From assembly GCA_030039775.1 (NCBI GenBank), contig JASHUX010000112.1, positions 1-11,096 on the forward strand: a DNA stretch of 11,096 nucleotides. Reading direction: 5' to 3'. Source of the DNA: Alphaproteobacteria bacterium (GTDB lineage: Bacteria; Pseudomonadota; Alphaproteobacteria; ATCC43930; CGMCC-115725). The position numbers were made by a program, and so were the translations under genes. The notes under the pieces were generated by a model that searched no databases, was not told where the DNA came from, and saw only the letters and a list, made by a program, of their open reading frames with translations. Below are positions 1 to 8,154 of the stretch, in pieces. The first letter of the stretch is position 1, and each line of letters begins with the position of its first letter.

Positions 1-798
1 ATTCTTGGCGCGCATCTCGGCCGACAGGATGCGCAGCGATTGCGACAGCGGCGTGCCGTACTGAATGCCCTGAATCAAGGTGGTGACAACGCTCTTGATC
101 GCGGGCAGCCCGGCATTCTTGGCGAGGTTGTCGAGTGCGTCGCGCATCTGCGGCAGCACCCGCATTTCCGCCACGGTGTTGGCCAGCGCGGTCGCGATCA
201 CCGGGTTGGCGATGGCGATGTCGCGGCTGACGCGGTCGAGCGATTGCTCGAGGCCCAGCCCCGCCTCGACGCAGATCACCAGAAGGTCGAGCACGTCCGG
301 CACGCCTTCGGCGAGTCTGCGGCGGCGGCGCTTGGCGATCCTACCGACGATCATGTCGGGCAGGCGCCACCCCGCGAGCGCCGGACCGACGACGGCGATG
401 ACACGATAGATAAAGCCGCCTGGCGCCACGCCGGTGGCGCCGAGCACGATCCACACCAGGACGACAAGGCCGACGCCGAGCGAGGCCTTCACCGCGACGA
501 ACGTGCGCAAGGCGTCGCGGCCGTTGATGCCGGCCTCGCCGAGCTGCGCCACGATTTTCGCCTGCTCCTTGGCGCCGACGAGCGGGCTTTCGACCAACAC
601 CAAGCCGATTTTCTGCAGGGCGGCCAAGCGCGACGGCGGACCCGTCGGCTTGGCCTCCGTCATGCCTTTCATCGTGGCGAGGCGGGCTCTGATCTGGCGT
701 TCGCGCTCGGGCGCGCGCAACAGCAGCACCGCGTTGACCGCGACCGCGAGCAGGAAAAAACACGCGCCGCCCGCGAGAAGGAGGTGATTCGCCATCAT
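1..798 (-). CDS. tadC: Tad pilus inner-membrane platform protein TadC (3' end beyond window)
   Basis: Read on the minus strand from the ATG at 798, the frame stays open to the window edge (266 codons), so the C-terminus lies outside. TadC pairs with TadB as the inner-membrane platform on which the CpaF motor drives Flp pilus assembly. Residues 5-28 form an N-terminal membrane anchor and about 100-145 hold two hydrophobic segments. A basic RRRRR patch (158-161 region) follows. The type II secretion F-like domain starts near 167 (PDVLDLLVICVEAGLGLEQS) and runs to the edge, with the expected helical stretches EMRVLPQMRDALDNLA and GIQYGTPLSQSLRIL. Family members are usually about 320-330 residues, so roughly 60 are missing. 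The gene starts three bases after the tadB stop, which suggests coupled translation; a second ATG follows directly at 795. Identity is confident from domain and order. Confidence 0.95.
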   Translation of the reverse strand, partial: MMANHLLLAGGACFFLLAVAVNAVLLLRAPERERQIRARLATMKGMTEAKPTGPPSRLAALQKIGLVLVESPLVGAKEQAKIVAQLGEAGINGRDALRTFVAVKASLGVGLVVLVWIVLGATGVAPGGFIYRVIAVVGPALAGWRLPDMIVGRIAKRRRRRLAEGVPDVLDLLVICVEAGLGLEQSLDRVSRDIAIANPVIATALANTVAEMRVLPQMRDALDNLAKNAGLPAIKSVVTTLIQGIQYGTPLSQSLRILSAEMRAKN

Positions 799-801
799 GG
801 G

Positions 802-1761
802 CTAGGCCGTCGCCTTGCGCAGCATGGCGCGCATCGACAGGATGGCGAAGGTGATCATACATATCGCGGCGCCGAGGATCCAGCCGCCGTGGGGATCGGT
901 GAACAGCGGTTTGAAATACCCGGGTGTGATGAGCATGATCGCGCCCGACGTGACGAATGGCATCGCCGCCAGCACCATCGCCGAGGTCCGCGCTTCGGCG
1001 GTGAGCGCCTTGGTCTTGGCGCGCAGCTCGTCGCGCCGCCGCAGCACCGACGACAAGGTCGCGAGCGTCTCGGTGAGGTTGCCGCCCGATTCGCGCTGCA
1101 GCTGAATGCTGGCGACGAAGAAATTGAATTCGATCAGGCCGATTCGAGCAGCGGCGCGGCCCAGCGACTCTTCGACGGTGATACCGATGCGCGTGTCGGC
1201 GATCAGGCGCCGGAATTCGCGGCCGACCGGATCGGGCGTCTCGTTGCCGGCTGCTTCCATCGACGCCAGCACCGGCAGGCCGGCGCGCACCGCCCGGACG
1301 ATCAGGTCAATGGCGTCGGGAAAACGCTGGGTAAAGTGCAGCAGGTTGCGCGCCCTTGCTATGCGGATGAACTGCCACGGCACCAGGAACGCCAACCCCA
1401 ACGTCGCGATCATGGTCATCGCGAACCCGAGATGGAGGATGAAACCGACGAGCACGAGTCCGATTAACGCCGCGCCGACGCTAATCAACGTCGCTGTCCG
1501 CAGCGTGACGGTGTACCCGGTCGAGGCCAAAATCTTATCGACGCGGCTGCGATATTTTTCTGGGACCTTCATCATCCAGGGATCGGGCGACAGGACCTCG
1601 ATTTCGGGCACCAGCGCCTTCGACTGCGTCGGCGCCGTCAGGCGTTGAAGCCGCGCCCCGATCATTTCGCGGCGCTTGTCGATATTGGAGCGCGCGATCA
1701 GCACGAGCGCGGCGATGCCGCAGATTCCCAGAACCGCGACGATCGCGATCGTGAGGAACAT
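802..1761 (-). CDS. tadB: Tad pilus inner-membrane platform protein TadB
   Basis: A 319-residue protein, normal length for TadB. It is the partner of TadC in the inner-membrane assembly platform and the likely docking site for the CpaF ATPase. An N-terminal membrane segment spans residues 3-23. A cytoplasmic stretch follows, then two hydrophobic segments at about 91-135, and the F domain from about 145 (FPDAIDLIVRAVRAGLPV). The F domain carries the typical LQRESGGNLTETLATLSSVL and RRRDELRAKTKALTAEARTS stretches at 221-260. Two C-terminal membrane helices lie at about 261-280 and 294-314. The start ATG sits two bases after the cpaF stop. A GGAG lies eight bases upstream inside the end of cpaF, so translation is probably coupled. 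Domain layout and position between cpaF and tadC make the call secure. Confidence 0.97.
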   Translation of the reverse strand: MFLTIAIVAVLGICGIAALVLIARSNIDKRREMIGARLQRLTAPTQSKALVPEIEVLSPDPWMMKVPEKYRSRVDKILASTGYTVTLRTATLISVGAALIGLVLVGFILHLGFAMTMIATLGLAFLVPWQFIRIARARNLLHFTQRFPDAIDLIVRAVRAGLPVLASMEAAGNETPDPVGREFRRLIADTRIGITVEESLGRAAARIGLIEFNFFVASIQLQRESGGNLTETLATLSSVLRRRDELRAKTKALTAEARTSAMVLAAMPFVTSGAIMLITPGYFKPLFTDPHGGWILGAAICMITFAILSMRAMLRKATA

Positions 1762-1763
1762 CG

Positions 1764-3143
1764 CTAGCGCTCCGCCGTCTCGAAGATTTCCATGAAGCGG
1801 CGTTCGAGCCCGGTTGGCGCGATCTTGGGCAGGAAATGCGGTCGGTAGCCGTGATTGATATAGCTGCCGCGCAGCGTGCCATCGCGATTCTCGCCCTCGT
1901 ACTGGAAGGTGAACAGGTCTTGCGTGGTGACGGTGTCCCCCTCGAGGCCGATCACCTCGATGCAGTTTTGGATGCGGCGGATGCCGTCGCGCATGCGCTC
2001 GATCTGGATCACGAGATCGACAGCGCTGACGATTTGCTGGCGGATGACGCGAGCCGGCAAGCCGACGGCCGCCAAGAGCGCCATGTTCTCGACGCGGGCC
2101 AGACCATCGCGCGGGGTATTGGCGTGGACGGTCGACATCGAGCCGTCATGGCCGGTGTTCATGGCCTGAAGCATGTCGAACGACTCGCCGCCGCGCACCT
2201 CGCCGACGATGATGCGGTCGGGGCGCATGCGGAGCGCGTTCTTGAGGAGGTCGCGCTGGGTGATCTCGCCCTCGCCTTCGAGATTGGGCGGGCGGGTTTC
2301 GATCGAGACGACGTGCGGCAGATGAATCTGCAGTTCGGCCGCGTCCTCGATGGTGATGATACGCTCCGAGGGATCGATGTTGCGCGCGATCGCGTTCAAT
2401 AGCGTCGTCTTGCCGGAGCCGGTGCCGCCGGAGATCAGGATATTGAGACGGGCGCGGGCCGAGAGTTCGAGGAAGTGCGCCAGCGGTGCCGACATGTTGC
2501 CCTGGCGCGCCATCATCTCCAGCGTGATTTGGCGGCGGGAAAATTTGCGGATCGAGATGGTCGGTCCGTTCAGCGCTAAGGGCGGCAGCAGGATGTTAAC
2601 GCGGCTGCCGTCGGCGAGGCGCGCGTCGGCCATCGGCGACGCTTCGTCGACGCGCCGGCCGACCCCGGCGGCGATGCGCTGCGCGACGTTATTGACGTGC
2701 TGATTGTCGCGGAACCGGATTTGCGGCTGCTGCTCGATCTTGCCGGACTTTTCGACGAACACGCTGTTCGGTCCGTTGACCATGATGTCGGTGATGGAGT
2801 CGTCGTTGAGCAAAGTCTCGAGCGGCCCGAGCCCGATCATGTCGTCGATCAGCTCCTGCACGAGCATGTCTTGCTCGCGGACATTGAGCTGCAGCCGTTG
2901 CTCGGCGCCGATCTCGGCGACGAGGCGCAAAATCTCCTTGCGGAAATCGTCGCGGGAAAGCCGCATCGCCGCCTCGGGATTGATCCGCAGCATGATGAGC
3001 TCGCGCATGCTTCCGCGCGCATGCTCCAACGATTCCGGCTTCGGAACGAGACCCGGCTGCGCCGGGATCTCCGCCGCCGGCGCCGGCACGATCTCGTGGG
3101 TGGTGCTTTCGACTATCCGCCGCCCAAAACCCGAACTGCTCAT
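1764..3143 (-). CDS. cpaF: Tad pilus assembly motor ATPase CpaF/TadA
   Basis: Hexameric secretion ATPase of the VirB11/PilT superfamily, working on the cytoplasmic face of the inner membrane to energise Flp pilus assembly. With the start at 3143 the protein has 459 residues. Walker [10 protein letters not shown] is at 239-247, the Asp box [10 protein letters not shown] at about 262-271, Walker [12 protein letters not shown] at 310-320, and the His box [14 protein letters not shown] at 329-342. All catalytic motifs are intact. The N-terminal domain (about 55-185) has the usual DMIGLGPLE and DIMVNGP motifs. Two ATGs compete. The one at 3152 has the GGAG directly against it, while the one at 3143 has a nine-base spacer and overlaps the cpaE stop as ATGA, so I chose 3143. 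The first 45 residues are low-complexity and probably disordered. Confidence 0.97.
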   Translation of the reverse strand: MSSSGFGRRIVESTTHEIVPAPAAEIPAQPGLVPKPESLEHARGSMRELIMLRINPEAAMRLSRDDFRKEILRLVAEIGAEQRLQLNVREQDMLVQELIDDMIGLGPLETLLNDDSITDIMVNGPNSVFVEKSGKIEQQPQIRFRDNQHVNNVAQRIAAGVGRRVDEASPMADARLADGSRVNILLPPLALNGPTISIRKFSRRQITLEMMARQGNMSAPLAHFLELSARARLNILISGGTGSGKTTLLNAIARNIDPSERIITIEDAAELQIHLPHVVSIETRPPNLEGEGEITQRDLLKNALRMRPDRIIVGEVRGGESFDMLQAMNTGHDGSMSTVHANTPRDGLARVENMALLAAVGLPARVIRQQIVSAVDLVIQIERMRDGIRRIQNCIEVIGLEGDTVTTQDLFTFQYEGENRDGTLRGSYINHGYRPHFLPKIAPTGLERRFMEIFETAER

Positions 3144-4375
3144 CCAAACCATCTCCGACGCTTGGTTTCGCGCCGGCCGATCAGCTCGCTTGCCAGATCC
3201 TGAATGCCCGTGGTCACGGGCCCCTTGGTCTCCGTGACCGCGGTGCCGGCGTTCGCAGCGGCGATGATGCTCTTGGGGTGATAAGGAATCGTTACGTCGA
3301 TCGGCATCCCGATCGTGTCGGTCATCATCTTGGGTGAGATATCGTTCTTTCCCAACTCGCCGCTGCGGTTAAGCACCACGATATTGCGTTGATTCGCTTG
3401 CGGCGCGTCGAAAAAACGGCGCAAACGTACGGTGTCGCGGATCGAATGGGCAGTCTGGTCGGTGACGATGATGCGAATCGCCGCCTCATCCATCAACTGC
3501 TGGATGAAACTGCCGGAATGGCGCGGCACGTCGACCACGATGTAGTGGTATTGCTTGCGCAGCGGCTCAAACAGCGTCGGCAGCGCTTCCGGGTCGAATT
3601 TCACCGGAACGTCGAGCCGCTCTTCCGCCGCCAGGACGTAGAGGCGCTTGCCGGTCAGCACCAGGGTGCGCTCGAGATAAAGCTCGTCGATGCGAGTCGG
3701 GTTTTCCAACACCTCGCGCAAGCCGCCGCCGACTTTGACGTTGAGCGCCAGCGCAGCGTCGCCGAAAAAAATGTCGAGATCGAGCAGCGCCACGCGCCGC
3801 GTCTCGTTATTGGCGAGATACCAGGCGAGGCTGGTGGCGACCGTGGTGGTGCCGACGCCGCCGCGGGTGCCGAGCACCGCAACTACGCTGCCGAGCTTTT
3901 GATGCGAAAAACCGGCGGCTGCGGCCGCTGCGCCAGGCGTGCCGGTATCGAGCTGGACCGACAGCACGTTGTGCACCAACGAGCGGGTCAGCGGCTTGAC
4001 AATATAGTCGCTGACGCCGGCGCGGATCAGGTTGCGGTAAAGCCCGACATCGTTGCGGTCGCCGACCACGACGACCGAGACGCCGGGCTCACAGACTTCC
4101 GCGAGCTTGTGGATTTCCGTCACCGGCAGCTCGCTGCCGGAGACGTCGACCATCAGCGCCGTCGGCGACCGCACCGACTGAAGATGGTTGACGACGCGAC
4201 CGATATTGCCGCGATGCACGGAGCTGTTCGGTAGCGCCATTTCGAACACGCACTGCTTCACCACTTGCTCGCTGGCATCGTCTGTCAGGAACGCGGTGAA
4301 ACGCTCACGCGCGCTGCCGCCGGCAAGCGCCAGCTCGGCGGCGGGATTGGCCGCGGGAAGGGCCGGCAAGCTCAT
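3140..4375 (-). CDS. cpaE: Tad pilus localisation protein CpaE/TadZ (receiver-like domain plus MinD/ParA-like ATPase domain)
   Basis: A 411-residue, two-domain protein of the CpaE/TadZ family, which positions the Tad machine in the cell. The N-terminal response-regulator-like domain covers about 28-140. It shows an acidic pair (D32, D33), an aspartate after the third strand (D77 in LMVDVSG) and a lysine-proline (K127-P128), which match the spacing of receiver active-site residues. The usual Ser/Thr after strand four appears to be a glycine. The MinD/ParA-like domain runs from about 162 to the end. Its loop reads GTRGGVGTTT (169-178), lacking both lysines of the deviant Walker A; the DLD of switch I (199-201) and the Walker B-like YIVVDVPRH (278-286) are present. 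It overlaps cpaD upstream and cpaF downstream by ATGA. Loss of the Walker lysine is, as I recall, common in TadZ proteins. Confidence 0.95.
   Translation of the reverse strand: MSLPALPAANPAAELALAGGSARERFTAFLTDDASEQVVKQCVFEMALPNSSVHRGNIGRVVNHLQSVRSPTALMVDVSGSELPVTEIHKLAEVCEPGVSVVVVGDRNDVGLYRNLIRAGVSDYIVKPLTRSLVHNVLSVQLDTGTPGAAAAAAGFSHQKLGSVVAVLGTRGGVGTTTVATSLAWYLANNETRRVALLDLDIFFGDAALALNVKVGGGLREVLENPTRIDELYLERTLVLTGKRLYVLAAEERLDVPVKFDPEALPTLFEPLRKQYHYIVVDVPRHSGSFIQQLMDEAAIRIIVTDQTAHSIRDTVRLRRFFDAPQANQRNIVVLNRSGELGKNDISPKMMTDTIGMPIDVTIPYHPKSIIAAANAGTAVTETKGPVTTGIQDLASELIGRRETKRRRWFG
3153..3156 (-). promoter_or_regulatory. Shine-Dalgarno GGAG deciding the cpaF start
   Basis: On the minus strand GGAG lies inside the last codons of cpaE. 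It is nine bases before the ATG at 3143 and immediately adjacent to the ATG at 3152. The spacing, together with the ATGA overlap with the cpaE stop, favours 3143 as the real start, which would shorten the protein by three residues (M-V-W) relative to the longest frame. Confidence 0.6.
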
Positions 4376-5073
4376 TGACCGCCTCCGCCCGTGCCCTGTG
4401 CGACCGGCGACGTGGAGCTGATCGTGTCGAGCTTTTTAAGCTTGTCGGTCTCAAGCCGATGGATCGCGGCGGTGGTCATCCTGCTGTCAGTTTCGCCGCC
4501 GTCCTGGCCATGAACCAGGTCATGCGGATCGGCGACCTGGAGCTCCATCGCCGAGACGTAGGAACAGCCCCAATCGCTGGCGACGCGATTCTCGCTGTCG
4601 ACGATATTGAGATGCTGGGTTTGCGGACAGTTCGGCAAGATGGCCACGGAGACGTTGGCGGTGAGCGTCAGTCTTATCGGCCCGCCGCCCGGTCCGTAGG
4701 TCGGCGGCGCGACTTTGATCTTGTTTTCCACGTAGCCCATGGCGAAGGCATGGCGGATGACAAGATCGATCGCGCCCGGCGACGCGTTGCCGGAGATCAG
4801 GAGACGCACGGTGTCGGGCCGGCCGGGCGCGGCGTCGCCGAGGAAATGATCGATCCGGACCCATTCGGCGTCGTCGACGGCGGCATTACCGCGCAGCTCG
4901 ACCTTGAGATGCCGTTCCTGGTCGCGCACGACCACATGAGGCGGCGCTTCCGGCATCGGTCCGGTCAGCGTCCCCATCTCGTCGCCTTTCGGCTCGCACG
5001 CGGCTAGGACGAGCACGAACGCCAGCGGCGCGAATGCCGCGCCGCGCCGGATTCTATGGTATGTCGTCATCAT
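4372..5073 (-). CDS. cpaD: Tad pilus outer-membrane-associated lipoprotein CpaD
   Basis: A 233-residue protein with a lipoprotein signal. A basic N-terminus (HRIRR) precedes a hydrophobic stretch ending in the lipobox LVLAAC, with C26 as the predicted lipidated residue. The mature part carries CpaD family marks. These are a cysteine in ILPNCP (C149), DWGCSYVSAMELQVADPHDL (C170), and a short Gly-rich tail. CpaD is found beside the CpaC secretin in alphaproteobacterial tad loci and is thought to help secretin assembly or stability, a pilotin-like role that I infer from context. The start ATG at 5073 overlaps the cpaC stop as ATGA; a second ATG follows directly at 5070. The stop overlaps the cpaE start in the same way. 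Confidence 0.95.
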   Translation of the reverse strand: MMTTYHRIRRGAAFAPLAFVLVLAACEPKGDEMGTLTGPMPEAPPHVVVRDQERHLKVELRGNAAVDDAEWVRIDHFLGDAAPGRPDTVRLLISGNASPGAIDLVIRHAFAMGYVENKIKVAPPTYGPGGGPIRLTLTANVSVAILPNCPQTQHLNIVDSENRVASDWGCSYVSAMELQVADPHDLVHGQDGGETDSRMTTAAIHRLETDKLKKLDTISSTSPVAQGTGGGGQ

Positions 5074-6569
5074 TCGACCTCAAAGCCGGCATCGCCGAGC
5101 AAATGGGGGGCCGGGCTGGCGCTTTGCGGCAGCGGGCTGCCCGGAACCTCGCTACGCGGATGCGGACTTGCGATCAAACCGAACAGCGTGCGCTCGATAT
5201 CGGTTGCCGGTTGCCACGCGTCGGTCGGATAGCGAATCGAGCGCGGATCGTCGATCGGCCGCACGATGTAAGGTGTCACGACGACCAGTAATTCAGATTC
5301 GCTGTGTTGGAAGTTCGACGAACGGAACAGCGCGCCGAGCACTGGCAAATCGCCGAGACCCGGAAAGCGTTGGATGTCGTTCGAATCGTTGTCCTGCAGC
5401 AGGCCGGCGATGGCGAAGCTCTGGCCGCTGCCCAGCTCGATCGTGGTCTCGGCGCGCCGCACCGTCAGCCCGGGGATAGTGGTGCCGTTAATAGTGATGC
5501 TGCCTGTCGAGCTGATCTGGCTGACTTCGGGCTTGACGTGCAGGCTGATATGGTTCGCCGACAGCACGGTCGGCACGAACGTCAGGCTGACGCCGTAGGA
5601 CTGGAATTGGATCGTGGTGACGCCCAGGGCCTGCGACACTGGAATAGGGAATTCGCCGCCCGCCAGGAAGCTCGCCATCTCGCCGGAGATTGCGGTCAGG
5701 GTTGGCTCGGCTAGGATCGTTACCAGTCCTTCCTCGGCGAGCGCGTCTATCGCGGCGTTGATGTTAGCACCCGCGGTGTTGATGCCGCCGATGGCCGAAC
5801 CGGGTTGAGCCGCGCCCTGGAGTGCTGACGCCGGTTGAAAATCGCTAAAAGACGGAAAGCCGCTGCCCACGGTGGGCAGCGGCGAATAAATGCTGCGGCC
5901 GGTATAGAGGCCGTACTGAAACGCGCCGGTTTGAAGGACCGCGTTCCAATTGAAGCCCAGCTGCTTCGTGATGGAGCGATCGATCTCGGCGATACGTACC
6001 CGCAACATCACTTGGACCGAGCTGCGCACCTTGACGCGGTCGTCGACCGGCGTCTTGTCGGGCACGTTTGCCGCGGCACTGCGCTGCGCCAGTGCGGCGG
6101 CGGCGGCATCGGCCGCGGTGCCGTCGACCACCAGCCCGTCCGCGGTGGTGCCGACATGGATGTCGCTGGAACCCGGCGTCGACGAGGTCAGTTGCTGGGC
6201 GCGCCCGATGGGATTGCGAACCTCGACGGTGACCGACCGCAGCAGAATGCCGTCGACGCCCAGCGCGTAGAGGCTGGTGCGGCCGCCTTTTTTGCCGAAC
6301 ACGAAAATATGATCGGCATTTGCGACCTGCACGTCGGCGATGGTGGGATCGGCGATGAACACATTCGTCGCCGGCGCCGGCAGCACGATCAACTTGCCCT
6401 GGCTGACATCGAGCGTCACGACGCCTTGCGGCTTGGCCGAAACCGGCAGGCCGATGCCGTCTTGATCGCCTGGATCGGCCGCCGGGCCTTTCGCCGGGCC
6501 GCCAGCGACGGCCGGCGCGGCCACGATGGCCAGCAAGAGAGCGACAGCGGCGATGCGGCGCATCGTCAT
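5070..6569 (-). CDS. cpaC: Tad pilus outer-membrane secretin CpaC/RcpA
   Basis: A 499-residue secretin that forms the multimeric outer-membrane channel through which the Flp pilus leaves the cell. The signal peptide occupies residues 1-22 with likely cleavage at AVA|GG. The pilus-secretin N-terminal domain is about 48-118 (VTLDVSQGKLIVLPAPATNV, then IADPTIADVQVAN). A linker with a BON-like stretch lies at about 119-180. The secretin core spans about 185-438. It includes VRIAEIDRSITKQLGFNW, the EEGLVTILAEPTLTAISG stretch (279-296), PGLGDLPVLGALFRS (403-417) and the closing SELLVVVTPYIVRP (425-438). A 60-residue Pro/Ser-rich tail follows, whose role I cannot say. The start ATG at 6569 overlaps the cpaB stop as ATGA; M3 (6563) is an alternative start. 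Confidence 0.97.
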   Translation of the reverse strand: MTMRRIAAVALLLAIVAAPAVAGGPAKGPAADPGDQDGIGLPVSAKPQGVVTLDVSQGKLIVLPAPATNVFIADPTIADVQVANADHIFVFGKKGGRTSLYALGVDGILLRSVTVEVRNPIGRAQQLTSSTPGSSDIHVGTTADGLVVDGTAADAAAAALAQRSAAANVPDKTPVDDRVKVRSSVQVMLRVRIAEIDRSITKQLGFNWNAVLQTGAFQYGLYTGRSIYSPLPTVGSGFPSFSDFQPASALQGAAQPGSAIGGINTAGANINAAIDALAEEGLVTILAEPTLTAISGEMASFLAGGEFPIPVSQALGVTTIQFQSYGVSLTFVPTVLSANHISLHVKPEVSQISSTGSITINGTTIPGLTVRRAETTIELGSGQSFAIAGLLQDNDSNDIQRFPGLGDLPVLGALFRSSNFQHSESELLVVVTPYIVRPIDDPRSIRYPTDAWQPATDIERTLFGLIASPHPRSEVPGSPLPQSASPAPHLLGDAGFEVE

Positions 6570-7552
6570 GGCACCACCACGCGCTCGAGTTTTTCGCCGT
6601 GCATGACCCGGACGCCGCCCTGATCGCCGGACGCCGCAGCACCCGCCGCGCCGGGCGCATTTTTGCCGCCCGCCGCCACGGCTGCCTTTGGCGGCTGGAC
6701 CGTTGCCGCAGCTTGCGACACGTCCTTGCTGAAGACCGGCGGAGGCGGCGCTTGTTTGGCCGGATTCTGATCGCCCGGCTGGGTGCCCGGCACGGCGTCG
6801 GCCAAAACGCCGCGAGTCGCCAGCGCGAGCTCGCCCATTTTGGCGGCTACGTCGACCTTTTCGGCCTGCAGCGCGGTCACCTCGAGCGTCACGGTCTGCG
6901 CCGGCCTCGCCTCTTTCTGCTGCGGCTCTGCACCGGCCTGAAGCCGCTGATCGACCGCGATCACGCGCAAATCGCTGGCGATGGTTTCAGCGGCGGCGCG
7001 GTTGGCGGGATCGGTTTCGTGGCCGGGAAAGACCTGGGTCAGCACGGCATCGACATGATCCCCTGGCGTTAAAAGTGCGTTATTGCCGGTGACAATGTTG
7101 ACGGACATAGTGATGGCGTGCATGCCGGGGCGCAGCACGGCGGCGAGAAAGCCGGCGTCGCCCGGCTTCACCGTTTGGCCGCGTACCACGGCGTCGCCCT
7201 CGTCGAAGCGGATGCGCGACACGCCGCCGATGACTTCGCCGAAGACGCGGCGGTCGGCGGCCTGCTGTTCCTTGGGCGACGGCGCGGTGACACGAACGTA
7301 ATCAGCCGCGGTGACGTTGCCGCCCGCGGGCGGCGCGAAACGAAGGTCGGGCGCCGTGATGAGGGTACCGGTCGGGATCGCCCGGGCCGCCACGACGACC
7401 ATGGTTTGCGGCGGTGGAGGCGCCACCGGCGCCGCAACCGCGGCGGGCTGTTGTTGCGGCTGCGACGGACCGAAAACGCCGTAGAAGGCGGCCGCCGCGA
7501 GAGCCACGCCCGAGATCAGACCGAGCAGGAGCAGGACCACTCTGACCATCAT
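6566..7552 (-). CDS. cpaB: Tad pilus assembly protein CpaB/RcpC
   Basis: A 328-residue inner-membrane-anchored periplasmic protein. One N-terminal membrane helix spans residues 4-26, followed by a Pro/Gln/Ala linker (28-50). A SAF-like domain starts at about 51 (VVVAARAIPTGTLITAPDL) and the RcpC domain extends to about 255. RcpC markers include RPGMHAITMSVN (141-152) and LTPGDHVDAVLTQ (161-173). The C-terminal 75 residues are Pro/Ala/Gly-rich. Within the Tad system it works with the CpaC secretin, probably contacting the channel or peptidoglycan; that detail is inferred. The gene lies 31 bases after the cpaA stop, with only a weak purine-rich GGGG upstream. Starts at 7552 and 7549 are both possible because of two adjacent ATGs. 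Confidence 0.95.
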   Translation of the reverse strand: MMVRVVLLLLGLISGVALAAAAFYGVFGPSQPQQQPAAVAAPVAPPPPQTMVVVAARAIPTGTLITAPDLRFAPPAGGNVTAADYVRVTAPSPKEQQAADRRVFGEVIGGVSRIRFDEGDAVVRGQTVKPGDAGFLAAVLRPGMHAITMSVNIVTGNNALLTPGDHVDAVLTQVFPGHETDPANRAAAETIASDLRVIAVDQRLQAGAEPQQKEARPAQTVTLEVTALQAEKVDVAAKMGELALATRGVLADAVPGTQPGDQNPAKQAPPPPVFSKDVSQAAATVQPPKAAVAAGGKNAPGAAGAAASGDQGGVRVMHGEKLERVVVP

Positions 7553-7583
7553 GGCTGCGGCCCCATCGTGGCGTTTCCGTCCA

Positions 7584-8033
7584 TCACGCGGTCCATAGGC
7601 CGCTCCGGTCGAGCGCCATCATCACGATGGCCGCGGCCCCGATCGCGACGCCGTAAGGGATGGTTGGGCGCTGTGCCGCGTGGTGCCGCACCACCAACAG
7701 CAAAACCGCCATGACGCCGCCGATTACCGCCATCAAAAGCAGGAACTGCGCCGTCGCTGGCGCGCCCAACAACAGCACGGCCGCGGCCAGGAGCTTGACG
7801 TCGCCGCCGCCGATCCAGCCTTGCGAGAAGCACAGCGCCGACACGACCAAGACGATCGCGGCGACCGCGAACGCCCATAGCGCCGGCTCGATCTGTCCGA
7901 TCACCGCCCACTTCAGCGCCGCCGCCCCGGTCACCGCGAGCGGCAGGGCGTTCGGTATGCTGCGATGCATGATGTCGTGGTAGCACGCGATCAGAAATAC
8001 GAAGGATGCCGCCGCGCAAATCACCAGCAACAC
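7584..8033 (-). CDS. cpaA: Prepilin peptidase CpaA/TadV (A24 aspartic protease)
   Basis: A 149-residue polytopic membrane protease that removes the leader of Flp prepilin. Both catalytic aspartates of the A24 family are visible: D20 in CYHDIMHRSIPN and D78 in the GGGD motif (WIGGGDVKLLAA). About four to five hydrophobic segments alternate with short loops. It is a short form with no N-terminal methylase domain, as usual for Tad peptidases. The start is a GTG at 8033 preceded by AAGGGG with a six-base spacer. An in-frame TGA lies 16 codons upstream and no ATG occurs between them, so the start is well supported. It sits between flp and cpaB, separated from flp by 121 bp and from cpaB by 31 bp. 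Confidence 0.96.
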   Translation of the reverse strand: MLLVICAAASFVFLIACYHDIMHRSIPNALPLAVTGAAALKWAVIGQIEPALWAFAVAAIVLVVSALCFSQGWIGGGDVKLLAAAVLLLGAPATAQFLLLMAVIGGVMAVLLLVVRHHAAQRPTIPYGVAIGAAAIVMMALDRSGLWTA

Positions 8034-8154
8034 GCCCTGCCCCTTCCCGCGATTGCGGCCCGAGCGCGTTTCCGCCGGTCAGGCAAAACCGTCGCACGGT
8101 ACCGGCGCAGCCGACCCGTGGCCGGGCCAGCCACAACAGACGAAATCCGGCGCC
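8034..8154 (-). other. Pilin-peptidase spacer with GC-rich hairpin potential
   Basis: This 121-bp non-coding gap is the largest between adjacent genes inside the tad operon. On the minus strand GTGGC and GCCAC arms (8118-8122 and 8130-8134) can form a stem with a seven-base loop, or a tighter TGGC/GCCA stem. No U-tract follows it. A weaker ACCG/CGGT stem followed by three U residues lies further downstream (8085-8098 region). I see no convincing intrinsic terminator. A structure here could protect the pilin mRNA end or reduce read-through, so that the pilin exceeds the machinery, but this is only inferred. Confidence 0.35.
8040..8045 (-). promoter_or_regulatory. Shine-Dalgarno for the cpaA GTG start
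   Basis: AAGGGG on the minus strand lies six bases before the GTG at 8033. This strong site, with no ATG between the upstream in-frame stop and the GTG, fixes the non-ATG start of the prepilin peptidase. Confidence 0.7.

Noticed and set aside
341..862. A 173-codon minus-strand open frame overlapping tadC and the end of tadB.
   Set aside because: It is the wrong frame of tadC; the correct frame from 798 gives a full F-domain protein and runs off the window edge.
40..1467. A 475-codon open frame on the plus strand antisense to tadB and tadC.
   Set aside because: The translation is rich in R, H, D and Q with no recognisable domain, the signature of an antisense frame in GC-rich DNA, while the minus strand encodes two clear F-domain proteins.
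1836..4234. Several long plus-strand frames (for example 1836-2402, 2697-3203, 3389-4234) antisense to cpaF and cpaE.
   Set aside because: They are Asp/His/Arg-rich shadow frames; the opposite strand has intact catalytic motifs and family-length proteins.
7549..8136. A 195-codon minus-strand frame covering cpaA.
   Set aside because: It is a basic, Gly/Arg-rich out-of-frame translation; the 8033-7584 frame carries both prepilin peptidase aspartates.
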